Source: an uncultured Verrucomicrobiota bacterium
GTDB taxonomy: Bacteria > Verrucomicrobiota > Verrucomicrobiia > Limisphaerales > UBA9464
Direction of reading: 5' to 3'
NCBI GenBank assembly: GCA_903842505.1
Contig: CAIMMI010000298.1
Coordinates: 1 to 34,041, forward strand
DNA: 34,041 nt
Under the pieces are notes generated by a model, which saw only the letters and a program-made list of their open reading frames with translations, made no database searches and had not been told where the DNA came from. The translations under genes were made by a program, and so were the position numbers. Positions 8,705-16,240 of the stretch are shown here, one piece after another; within the stretch, counting starts at the first letter, position 1; the number at the start of each line of letters is the position of its first letter.

Positions 8705-9514
8705 TCACCGATCCGCCGGGGTGGCGATGGACGTGAGGAGGTAGTGGTCCGGGAGCTCGACGCGGAGCAGTTCTCCGGCGCGGCTGATGTAGGCCACGAC
8801 CGTGAAGTGCTCCAGGATCCGACCCTCGATCCGGAAGGCTCGCATCGAATGGCCGCCTACGCGTAATTCGCCGTCGCTGGCTTCCCAACGAATGGGAGGA
8901 GCGGTGGGGTGGTTGGTGGCACCGGCCCCTGAAAGCGGGGTGAGTCCGAAGCCTGGAGGGAGCAGGGCTGCGACAGGTCCGAGAGCGGTGGGAATCTGGG
9001 TCAGGTCTTCCCGGGTGAAGCGCTGGCGGAACGTCTTTCCGCGCCCCTCGTCGATGATCATTTCAACAGCGTCCTCGCCCCGGCTGGAGCGGAGTTCCCA
9101 GGTCATCGGGCGCTGGATGAGGCGGAAGACGAGTTGTTCCCATTGGTATTTCAGGTCGAGGTCGACCTGGCCGACGACGTACCAGCGGGCGTCCGGAGTT
9201 TGGCCTTTCAGGGTGAGATCGACGTCGAGATGGAAACCCGTGGCGGCCGAAACCATGCCTTCGGGGGCGAGCGAGTTGGTTTCCGGGGGATGTTCGCGGA
9301 CGCTGGGCAACCAACGGAGTTGGCCCAGTTCCTGACCCTGACGGGTGAGACGGAGTGTCGAGGGATCCGCCGCGTTGAGGATCCGTTCGACGACGGCTTC
9401 GAGGGGCACGCGGGAGACCAGCTTTCCGCCCGCGCCGGACTCGGTTCGCCACAGGAGGATCACCATGGTGAGCCAGAAGGCTCCGATCACGGCGGTCATG
9501 AGGTGCCGGACCAT
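8705..9514 (-). CDS. Membrane-anchored protein of unknown function
   Basis: 269 residues with one N-terminal membrane segment (about 5-21, MTAVIGAFWLTMVILLW) and a long extracytoplasmic part. I do not recognise the domain. The mature region looks like beta-strand repeats that handle charged substrates or lipids (for example RAFRIEGRILEHFTVVAYI near the C-terminus). It lies 36 bases downstream of the TPR-LysM lipoprotein gene on the same strand, so both likely form one operon and act in the envelope. Confidence 0.65.
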   Translation of the reverse strand: MVRHLMTAVIGAFWLTMVILLWRTESGAGGKLVSRVPLEAVVERILNAADPSTLRLTRQGQELGQLRWLPSVREHPPETNSLAPEGMVSAATGFHLDVDLTLKGQTPDARWYVVGQVDLDLKYQWEQLVFRLIQRPMTWELRSSRGEDAVEMIIDEGRGKTFRQRFTREDLTQIPTALGPVAALLPPGFGLTPLSGAGATNHPTAPPIRWEASDGELRVGGHSMRAFRIEGRILEHFTVVAYISRAGELLRVELPDHYLLTSIATPADR

Positions 9515-9550
9515 GGGATTCGGTTGCGGGGTGAGGAAGGGCAGGCCGAA

Positions 9551-10417
9551 TCAGCGGCCGGCCGGGGCTGGGATGGCGAGGACCTGCCCCTTGGAGAGCC
9601 GCCGGGAGTCGACGCCTGGGTTGGCGGCCTGGAGTGCGGGGATGGTGACCCGGTACTGCCGGGCGATGCTTGAAAACGACTCGCTGGCGAGGACCCGATG
9701 CGTGCGGGCCTGCGGTGTGGGGGTCGAAGGAGACACCGGAGTGCGGGCGGAGGGGGCGAATCCGGTGGGACTGGGCTGAGGTACGGTACGGGAAGTGGGC
9801 GCTGGAGGGTTGGAGGCGATGGACAGGAAGCGTTCCTGGGGTGGCTGGATGAGCGGATTCGTCTGGGCGACGACCTGCCGGCTGAGAATGCCGATGTGGT
9901 GGTTGAGGACGTCGATCTTCTGCAGGAGCATGGAGTTCGTCCGGCGCAGGTTTTCGAGTTCGAACTGCTGCTGGTCGCGGAACATCCGCTCCGCGTAGCG
10001 CCGGGCCAGCTCGACCTCTGCGTTGCGGATGCCATCGGTGGCCGACTGGTCGCGGAACTCACCATTGCTCTGGCTGCGGCCGATTTCGAGGTAGCGCTGA
10101 TAATGGTACATGGCCATCACCTGAGCGGGGCCCTGATTGGTCAGACGGGTGCGGTAAAGGTCTCCGAGGGCAAGGTGGGCGAAGAGGTTCTGGGGGTTGG
10201 ATTCCAGAGCCCGGTAGTAGCTTTCGCGGGCATTTTCCCAGCGGCCCTGATCCGCCCAGCGCAGCCCGTCCTGATAATTGCCTTCACGATGGGGATCGCC
10301 GGCAGGCCGGTTGAGCCAGTCGCATCCGCCGGACGCGACGGCCAGCAGGAGGAGACTCAGGCAGCGCAGGATCCTCACCCGGAAGTGTGGTTCGTCAGAA
10401 GGTCGCACGCTACGCAT
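9551..10417 (-). CDS. TPR and LysM domain lipoprotein
   Basis: 288 residues from the ATG complementary to 10415-10417. I chose this start because it is followed by a lipoprotein-type signal (LSLLLLAVASGGC, Cys32), although Ser at -3 makes the lipobox atypical. A TPR-like helical repeat lies at about 47-90, a probable coiled coil at about 137-182, a Pro/Ser/Thr-rich linker at about 192-238, and a C-terminal LysM domain at 239-283 (HRVLASESFSSIARQY, LQAANPGVD). LysM binds N-acetylglucosamine in peptidoglycan, so the protein is probably tied to the cell wall. It is the first gene of a pair with the membrane-anchored protein downstream. Confidence 0.85.
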   Translation of the reverse strand: MRSVRPSDEPHFRVRILRCLSLLLLAVASGGCDWLNRPAGDPHREGNYQDGLRWADQGRWENARESYYRALESNPQNLFAHLALGDLYRTRLTNQGPAQVMAMYHYQRYLEIGRSQSNGEFRDQSATDGIRNAEVELARRYAERMFRDQQQFELENLRRTNSMLLQKIDVLNHHIGILSRQVVAQTNPLIQPPQERFLSIASNPPAPTSRTVPQPSPTGFAPSARTPVSPSTPTPQARTHRVLASESFSSIARQYRVTIPALQAANPGVDSRRLSKGQVLAIPAPAGR

Positions 10418-10535
10418 GGGCACAGGCTGACGCCGGAGGCTTCGGATTTCAAACTTGGGTTCTTCGCATTGCGCGGTGGCTGGGTGGACCAAATCCAGAT
10501 TGGAAAGCTGGCGTGCGGTGGCCAAGGTGCACCGC

Positions 10536-11300
10536 ATGAAATCTCCTTGGATCGTGCTGCTGCTGCTTTTCGTGACCGCAGGCTGTGCGAAGGCACCGAA
10601 GACCGTGATCACGCCAACCCCGGGAGCTGCCGGGCGTCAGGTGGAGACGATGTTCCGTCAGGTGGTGACGCGGACGAACTCGCTGCGGTTCCTGCTGTCC
10701 CTGCCGGCCGAGTATGGAGTCGATCCGGCGAAGCGGTGGCCGATGGTCTTGTTCCTGCATGGCGCGGGCGAACGCGGTACCGACCTGAAAAAGGTGGCGG
10801 TGCATGGACCGCCGAAGCTGGTGCAGCAGGGGCGTTCCTTTCCGTTCATCCTGGTCTCGCCGCAATGCCCGGAGAACCAGGTGTGGGACACCGAAGTCCT
10901 GATGGCTTTGGTGGACACGCTCCAGGGCGAGCTCCAGGTGGATCCGAGCCGAACCTATGCAACCGGGTTGAGCATGGGCGGGTACGGAACGTGGGCGTTG
11001 GCATCGCGCTATCCCGACCGTTTTGCAGCAGTCGCACCCGTGTGCGGTGGGGGTGAGCGGATCCGGGCATTGCTCCCGAACCAGCGTGAGGCTTTGAAGA
11101 CGCTGGGCGTGTGGGCGTTTCATGGTGGCAAGGACAACGTCGTGGCCCTTTCCGAAAGCGAGCGGATGGTCGACGCGTTCAAGCGTGCGGGTGTTACGGA
11201 TATCCAGCTGACAGTCTATCCCGAGGCTGGCCACGACTCGTGGACGGAGGCGTTCAACACGGCGGGATTGTACGACTGGCTGCTGAAGCACCACCGGTGA
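10536..11300 (+). CDS. Alpha/beta hydrolase esterase lipoprotein
   Basis: 254 residues. The signal ends in a good lipobox, VTAGC (Cys17), which fixes ATG 10536 as the start. The alpha/beta hydrolase fold shows LFLHGAGERG at 72-81 (oxyanion-hole region), GLSMGGYG at 144-151 (nucleophile Ser146), Asp200 in HGGKD and His233 in EAGHDSW. The combination resembles PHB-depolymerase / feruloyl-esterase-like secreted esterases that act on carbohydrate esters. The substrate is not determined. It is divergent from the LysM lipoprotein gene. Confidence 0.85.
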   Translation: MKSPWIVLLLLFVTAGCAKAPKTVITPTPGAAGRQVETMFRQVVTRTNSLRFLLSLPAEYGVDPAKRWPMVLFLHGAGERGTDLKKVAVHGPPKLVQQGRSFPFILVSPQCPENQVWDTEVLMALVDTLQGELQVDPSRTYATGLSMGGYGTWALASRYPDRFAAVAPVCGGGERIRALLPNQREALKTLGVWAFHGGKDNVVALSESERMVDAFKRAGVTDIQLTVYPEAGHDSWTEAFNTAGLYDWLLKHHR

Positions 11301-11346
11301 GGGGTTGGTTCTGGATGGGGCCAAACACCTCGATTCACTGACCCAC

Positions 11347-13749
11347 TCAGCGAAGCGTCTTCACGGTCACCCTCGAGGTGTAGGCCGATCCGCCGCCGGA
11401 ATTGAAGGCCCGCACCCGGAAGTAGTAGGTCGTCGCCGACCTCAGGCCCGTCGCCGCATACGACCGCACGTTGGTGCCAACGGTACCCACCTGCGTCCAG
11501 GTGGATCCATTGGTCGACTGTTCAATCCTGAATCCGGTCTCGTTGGTCGAGTTGTCCACCCAAGTCAGGTTGATCTGGCTCTTCGAGACGGCCGAGCCCA
11601 CCAGCGCTGTCGGAGCGACAGGAACCGCCACGGGGACCAGAACCGTTCCCGCATTCGAAGCCAGGGAATAGCCAACCGCGTTGGCTGCAACAACCCGGTA
11701 GGAATACGTGCTCCCCGCAACCACGGCCGTATCCAGATAACCGGTGGTCCCGGCATTCAGCACCACCCACAGCAGGTACGAACCTCCGTTCACCGAACGC
11801 TCCAACCGGTACGAGACCTCGTTCGTCGCCTGATCCACCCAACTCACCGACACGGCGTTGCCCACGAGCGCAGCCACCAGACCGGTGGCAGCCACAGGCA
11901 CCGTCTCCGGGATGATCACCGCAGGACCACTGGCCGGGATACTCGATCCCACCGCATTCACCGCGAGGACCCGGTACACGCAGGTCGTGCCGGACGGCGG
12001 AGCGATGTCGGTAAATCCAACCACTCCCGTCGCCACGGTTCCCACAACGCTGGGGACACCCCCATTCACCGAACGTTCCACGCTGAAACCCGTCTCATCC
12101 GTCGAGAGGTCCGCCCAGGTCACCAAGACCTGCCCGCCCGAAAAGGTCGTCATCACGGAGCCAGGGGCCAATGGGACAGTCGGCACCACAACAGCCGGTG
12201 CCAGAGGCACATCCACTCCCAGTACGGCCGAGACGTCCGAAGCCCCGGCACCATTGACGGCGCTCACCCGGTAGTACCATTTCTCCCCGGCGGCAACCGC
12301 ACGATCCGCATACGAGGTCACATCCTTGCCGAGCACAGCCAGCAGGCTCCAGTCCACACCATCGGCCGACCGCTCGACGGCCTGCACCGCTTCCAACAAC
12401 GAAGTATCGACCCAGGCCAGCATCACTTCGGTCGGCCTGACCGACTGGGCGACCAACCCCATCGGCGCCGTCGGAACCGACCCCACGGCTGACGGGCGAA
12501 AATCCACCGCAATGGCGGAGTTCAACTCAACCGCCCGGGAATTGTCCGAGGCATTCGCCGGATCCGTCGCTTCATCCACACCCAGCGGAAGACCCGCATA
12601 GCTCAACCTCGGATTGGAAAAGTAATTGATCCGGATCGCACTCCCGCAGGCATAGGACATCACTGTCCGGAACATCACCTCGTTCGTCGAACACTGCCTC
12701 CAACCGTAGGCGAACGGATAGGCCGCCGGCCCGACGGCGTTTGCCCGGTCATGCTGGCAGCCCAGGTTATGGCCCCACTCGTGCACCAACGTCAGCGACG
12801 CCAGACAACCCGAGTAAACGACCGAGAACGCATTTGCCGCGAACCCCGTCGACGGCACAGACATCAGGTAGGAGAGCCCGCAACTCGAGGTATCCTCATC
12901 AACCAAGGTCACCAGATCGGCGCCGTATTGGTCCCGCAAAGCGTGAGCCTCGTCCATCAGGCCATCGGTCGTCCGCTGCAACGCCATCAGCGCTGCCGTC
13001 ATCGAACCGGTCTCCACGTAAGCGACCTCCCCGAGGTAAACCAACGCAAACCGGGCCGGGATCCGGCTGTTCTCCATGGTCGAGTTCGCATCCGCAACCG
13101 CCTGCAGGATCTTGGCCTCGATCCCCAACTGCCCGTACCGCGTCCTCGACGCCGGGGTGTACAGCATCATCACGTCAATGACCCGCACCGCACCAACCGC
13201 ACCAACGGCCAGCGGCGCCGCACGCCGCGCGTCTCCACCACCTTCCATCTCCATCGTATCGCCCGTCGCCGAAACCGGATTCTCGGCGTGCTGGAACAGG
13301 ATATGACCGCCCGCACCGTCCGCCTCGATCTCGTACAGATCGTTGCCCGTCGACATCGCCCGGTCCACGACACCCGAAACGACCCCACCCCGCGACGCGA
13401 ACGTTGCCCGGCTCAGGGGCTCTCCCTGAATCCGGCCAGACCACACCCGGTCGCCGCCCGGAAGCTCCACCACCCGATCCCGCTCCAGGCGGACACTTTC
13501 CCCGCCAAACAGGTTCAACGTGAAGGCTGCCTCGCCCAGCAAGGCCGCCTGGATCTCGATCGAACGGCACCGATCCGGCATCGCTTCCCGGGGCATCGCC
13601 CACTTCCGCGCCCGGCTTCCACCCACCCTGGATTCACGCGACCCGGAACGCACCGATGCCGAGACGGAAGTCCATCCCAACCCCAGGACGAGCAGGCCAA
13701 CGACCATGCCCAGACCCCGACGACAAACCGAACTGATGTAGCACTTCAT
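11347..13749 (-). CDS. Secreted metzincin zinc protease with four fibronectin type III domains
   Basis: 800 residues from ATG 13749, chosen over a GTG at 13770 because AGGAAAG lies about 7 bases before it. A signal segment is at about 11-32. A propeptide-like region follows to about 185. The catalytic domain (about 187-420) carries HEWGHNLGCQHD at 323-334, the HExxHxxGxxHD zinc site of metzincins (reprolysin/adamalysin type), with Met364 in VMSYACGS as the likely Met-turn. Four fibronectin type III domains follow at about 426-516, 527-615, 619-707 and 711-800, each with a WVD or WAD strand motif and a YYRV/YFRV strand. No C-terminal anchor or sorting signal is visible after the last domain. 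It likely cleaves extracellular proteins. Confidence 0.92.
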   Translation of the reverse strand: MKCYISSVCRRGLGMVVGLLVLGLGWTSVSASVRSGSRESRVGGSRARKWAMPREAMPDRCRSIEIQAALLGEAAFTLNLFGGESVRLERDRVVELPGGDRVWSGRIQGEPLSRATFASRGGVVSGVVDRAMSTGNDLYEIEADGAGGHILFQHAENPVSATGDTMEMEGGGDARRAAPLAVGAVGAVRVIDVMMLYTPASRTRYGQLGIEAKILQAVADANSTMENSRIPARFALVYLGEVAYVETGSMTAALMALQRTTDGLMDEAHALRDQYGADLVTLVDEDTSSCGLSYLMSVPSTGFAANAFSVVYSGCLASLTLVHEWGHNLGCQHDRANAVGPAAYPFAYGWRQCSTNEVMFRTVMSYACGSAIRINYFSNPRLSYAGLPLGVDEATDPANASDNSRAVELNSAIAVDFRPSAVGSVPTAPMGLVAQSVRPTEVMLAWVDTSLLEAVQAVERSADGVDWSLLAVLGKDVTSYADRAVAAGEKWYYRVSAVNGAGASDVSAVLGVDVPLAPAVVVPTVPLAPGSVMTTFSGGQVLVTWADLSTDETGFSVERSVNGGVPSVVGTVATGVVGFTDIAPPSGTTCVYRVLAVNAVGSSIPASGPAVIIPETVPVAATGLVAALVGNAVSVSWVDQATNEVSYRLERSVNGGSYLLWVVLNAGTTGYLDTAVVAGSTYSYRVVAANAVGYSLASNAGTVLVPVAVPVAPTALVGSAVSKSQINLTWVDNSTNETGFRIEQSTNGSTWTQVGTVGTNVRSYAATGLRSATTYYFRVRAFNSGGGSAYTSRVTVKTLR

Positions 13750-13804
13750 AGCGTCTTTCCTGAACCGCACTGCCTTGGTCGGGGAAATCCGCCTTCCTGA
13801 CAGG

Positions 13805-13837
13805 CCCCCTACAACGCAGCCGGAACTGCATGTAGGG
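13805..13837 (-). promoter_or_regulatory. Paired TGTAGGG boxes upstream of the protease gene
   Basis: CCCTACA and TGTAGGG form an inverted repeat flanking a 17-base spacer that itself contains GCAG/CTGC. On the gene strand TGTAGGGG ends 56 bases before the ATG at 13749, nearly the same distance as at the 8041 gene. A role as operator or promoter element is inferred. Confidence 0.35.
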
Positions 13838-14169
13838 TTTCACCTTACTACCGTGTGCTGGCAATCACTGCTTTGATGTCGGGTTTAACAATATTCGAGC
13901 TGTGCGCGATTTAATAGCCTAAGTTAGGTATCTGAGATACTCGTTATTTAGGTGCTACTCTTGGTTTTTGGCGGATTTACTTTTTGCATGTCATTGCTCG
14001 ACAACCGTTTATGAAACTTAATGAAAACCCATTTATCTTCGTCGCAGAAAATCCCCCATTCAGGCTATTCATGTTTCAAAACCCTCCTTGAACCTGCCCA
14101 AAATTAGCTCCCGCAAGCCAAACCGAACCCTTCCGAACACCATCCCCCGACCTACTGTAGGGGGATTTT

Positions 14170-14200
14170 TGTAGGGGCTTTCACTTCGGAAACCCCTACA
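14170..14200. repeat. TGTAGGGG hairpin
   Basis: TGTAGGGG at 14170-14177 pairs perfectly with CCCCTACA at 14193-14200, and the inner TTTC pairs with GAAA around ACTTCG. Another TGTAGGGGG lies directly before it at 14156-14164. It could be a hairpin in the uppP leader, a double operator, or a repeat unit. Confidence 0.6.
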
Positions 14201-14320
14201 CACCGCCGGTTTGTCGACTCCACCCGCCGCCTTGAGGCCAACCCCGGGGAGAATCCTCAATTCAGCCTGCGGGCAAGTCCGGGCTTGCCCCCACCGTTGC
14301 TTTCCTGTTGAACCACAGGG

Positions 14321-15103
14321 TTGTCAGACTGGCTCTCCACCCTCCTGCTCGGATTGATCGAAGGGATCACCGAGTTCCTCCCGGTGTCCTCCACCGGTCA
14401 CCTCCTGCTCGCCGAACACTGGCTGGGGCATCGCTCTGAACTGTTCAACGTCGTCATCCAGTGCGGCGCCGTCCTCGCCGTACTGACGGTCTTCCTGCGC
14501 CGCGTGACGGATCTGGTGCTGCGCTGGAACCTGCCGGAGAATCGGGACTACCTCCTCAAGCTGGCAGCCGCCTTCCTCCTCACCGCCGTCGGCGGTCTGA
14601 CGATGAAGAAAATGGGCCTCAAGCTGGCGGCTGACCCGGGCCCCGTGGCCTGGGCCACCCTGATCGGGGGCGTCGCGTTCCTGCTCGTCGAATACCTCCT
14701 GCGGAACCGCAAGCCGACCGAGAACGTGACCTGGACGATCGCCATCGCGGTTGGCCTCGCCCAGTTGGTCGCCGCAGCCTTCCCGGGCACCTCACGCTCG
14801 GGCTCGACGATCCTTTTTGCCCTCGCTCTGGGCCTTTCCCGGCCGGCCGCCACCGAGTTCGCCTTCCTCCTCGGCATCCCCACCCTGCTCGCTGCAGGCG
14901 CGAAGGAAATCTGGGATTTCCGCAAGGAAGGCACCGCCCATGAACCGTGGTCGATGATCGTACTCGGCTCCGTCGTGGCCGCCCTCTCGGCCTTCGTCGT
15001 GGTCCGCTGGCTTCTCTCCTACGTCCGCAGCCACCCGTTCACGCCCTTCGGCATCTACCGGATCCTGCTCGGCACCGCGATTCTCCTCCTCATCCGCAAG
15101 TAG
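14321..15103 (+). CDS. uppP: Undecaprenyl-diphosphatase UppP/BacA
   Basis: 260 residues, the usual length. The family motif EGITEFLPVSSTGH is at 14-27 (Glu14, Glu18 and His27) and PGTSRSGST at 155-163 (Arg159). Around eight membrane segments are visible. It removes one phosphate from undecaprenyl diphosphate so the lipid carrier can be reused in peptidoglycan and other envelope polymers, and overproduction gives bacitracin resistance in other bacteria. The start must be TTG 14321: a TGA lies in frame at 14309-14311, there is no ATG between, and the family N-terminus begins exactly here. Confidence 0.95.
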   Translation: MSDWLSTLLLGLIEGITEFLPVSSTGHLLLAEHWLGHRSELFNVVIQCGAVLAVLTVFLRRVTDLVLRWNLPENRDYLLKLAAAFLLTAVGGLTMKKMGLKLAADPGPVAWATLIGGVAFLLVEYLLRNRKPTENVTWTIAIAVGLAQLVAAAFPGTSRSGSTILFALALGLSRPAATEFAFLLGIPTLLAAGAKEIWDFRKEGTAHEPWSMIVLGSVVAALSAFVVVRWLLSYVRSHPFTPFGIYRILLGTAILLLIRK

Positions 15104-15151
15104 GTGCGGGTGGGGTGCGTGTCCGCCGAGCCGCTCCTCGCCTTCCTCCCC

Positions 15152-15267
15152 TCGTACTCGTACTCAGCCCGCAGGGCGGTACTCGTACTCGTACTCGAGC
15201 CGAGCAATCCCCCCCGCTACTCCCCAGGGCCCCCATTGGATCGAGTACGAGTAGGAGTACGAGTACG
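15152..15267. repeat. (GTACTC)n element, copy 1
   Basis: Two GTACTC units, a small hairpin GCCC-GCA-GGGC, then three GTACTC units ending GAGCCGAG at about 15204, followed by about 35 bases of unrelated sequence and the inverted run GGATCGAGTACGAGTAGG and further GAGTAC units to 15267. It lies in the convergent gap between uppP and the membrane protein gene. The core is shared with the copy at 16048-16132 in the same orientation. Confidence 0.85.
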
Positions 15268-15285
15268 CCCTCCACGGGTGCCGGC

Positions 15286-15981
15286 TCAACCTCCCCCGCC
15301 ACCGAGCCGCTTCCATCGGGAGTAAAACAGGAAGAAGACCGCCGGCCCGAACGCCAGCAGCATCACGGACAATCCCATCGTGATGCCGAAGAACGTGAAG
15401 AAGCCCGCACAGCAGTCGGTCCGGCCGCGCGTCACCACGTGCGTCGGCACCGCCACCAGCAACTCGAGGATGCTCCCTCGCAGCATCCAGCGGTTCTGGA
15501 CCTCCGACAGCGCCTGCGCACCCGACGCGCGGCTCCATCGACCAAAGGCCACAGCCCACCCAAACCACGTCAGCAACGGCAGCCCGAGCCAAAGCAGCCG
15601 AAGCTGCCCCGGTTGCCAGTGGGGGGCACGCCACTCCAACACGCTCAACACGCCACCCATCATCAGGCAACCCATCCAGAATCCGGTGGCCACGATCGGC
15701 AGCCACAACCCACGTCGGGTCACCGGACGCCCCAGCTTCAACCGCACCGGCACGCGGATGAGCAGGAACTGGCTCAAACCCACCCATAGGACAAACATCC
15801 AATACGGCGGTTCCGCGAAGACCTCCCAGGGGATCTTCCCCTTGGCCTTTTCCTCCGGAAACGCCGTCAGCAACACCGGCATCGTCAACAGCACGAGCAG
15901 CACCACGTAGACCATCGCCGTCAGCGCCCCCCAGTGCAGCCACGCATGCCGGGGACCGGATTGAGGATTGTCTTCCGCCAT
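15286..15981 (-). CDS. Polytopic membrane protein of unknown function
   Basis: 231 residues from ATG 15981. About six membrane segments are visible (around 16-40, 59-78, 92-116, 126-150, 175-190 and 195-225). A motif near the C-terminus, VVTRGRTDCCAGFFTFFG, with a Cys pair in a loop between the last membrane segments, looks conserved-protein-like, but I do not recognise the family. Copies of the (GTACTC)n element lie on both sides of this gene in the same orientation. A frame open upstream of the ATG only encodes repeat sequence (Tyr-Ser and Glu-Tyr runs) and is not used. Confidence 0.7.
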   Translation of the reverse strand: MAEDNPQSGPRHAWLHWGALTAMVYVVLLVLLTMPVLLTAFPEEKAKGKIPWEVFAEPPYWMFVLWVGLSQFLLIRVPVRLKLGRPVTRRGLWLPIVATGFWMGCLMMGGVLSVLEWRAPHWQPGQLRLLWLGLPLLTWFGWAVAFGRWSRASGAQALSEVQNRWMLRGSILELLVAVPTHVVTRGRTDCCAGFFTFFGITMGLSVMLLAFGPAVFFLFYSRWKRLGGGGG

Positions 15982-16047
15982 GCCCTGGAGAATGCACCAC
16001 CCGACCCGGTGGGGCGAGACTCCGTCGAGCCTCTCCGCGCCTCCCCC

Positions 16048-16132
16048 CGTACTCGTACTCGTACTCAGCCCGCAGGGCGGTACTCGTACTCGTACTCGTA
16101 CTCGAGCCGAGTACCAGTACCAGTACGAGTAT
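16048..16132. repeat. (GTACTC)n element, copy 2
   Basis: Three GTACTC units, the same GCCC-GCA-GGGC hairpin, four GTACTC units and GAGCCGAG, then a degenerate GTACCAGTACCAGTACGAG run. It differs from copy 1 mainly by unit number. It lies in the divergent gap between the membrane protein gene (starting 15981) and the esterase gene (starting 16241), so it may overlap their promoters. Confidence 0.85.
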
Positions 16133-16240
16133 GCACCCCGAGCCTCATGGACGCGGGGTTCCCCCACCCCCGCACCCCCAGCCGCATCATGCCCATTCTC
16201 GGAATTTGAATTCCCGATCCGCTTCCTCCAGCATCGCCCG

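Larger units (their letters stand above)
13750..14320. other. Long AT-richer intergenic gap between the protease and uppP
   Basis: About 570 bases with no convincing gene. The stretch about 13850-14100 is strongly AT-rich for this genome. It carries TGTAGGGG-type boxes at 13805-13813 (minus), 13831-13837 (plus), 14156-14164 (plus) and in a hairpin at 14170-14200. A 63-codon frame at 14069-14260 has no domain and overlaps the hairpin, so I do not call it. The gap probably holds divergent promoters for the protease gene and uppP. Confidence 0.6.

Noticed and set aside
14069-14260. A 63-codon minus-strand gene in the AT-rich gap
   Set aside because: It has no domain or good ribosome binding site and overlaps the TGTAGGGG hairpin.
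15152-15267. CRISPR array
   Set aside because: The repeat unit is 6 bases, there are no spacers of regular length, and no cas genes are present.
15152-16132. Tyr-Ser / Glu-Tyr repeat proteins read through the GTACTC arrays
   Set aside because: Such repeats are open in several frames because of the hexamer; the frames have no start signal of their own and run into real genes in other frames.
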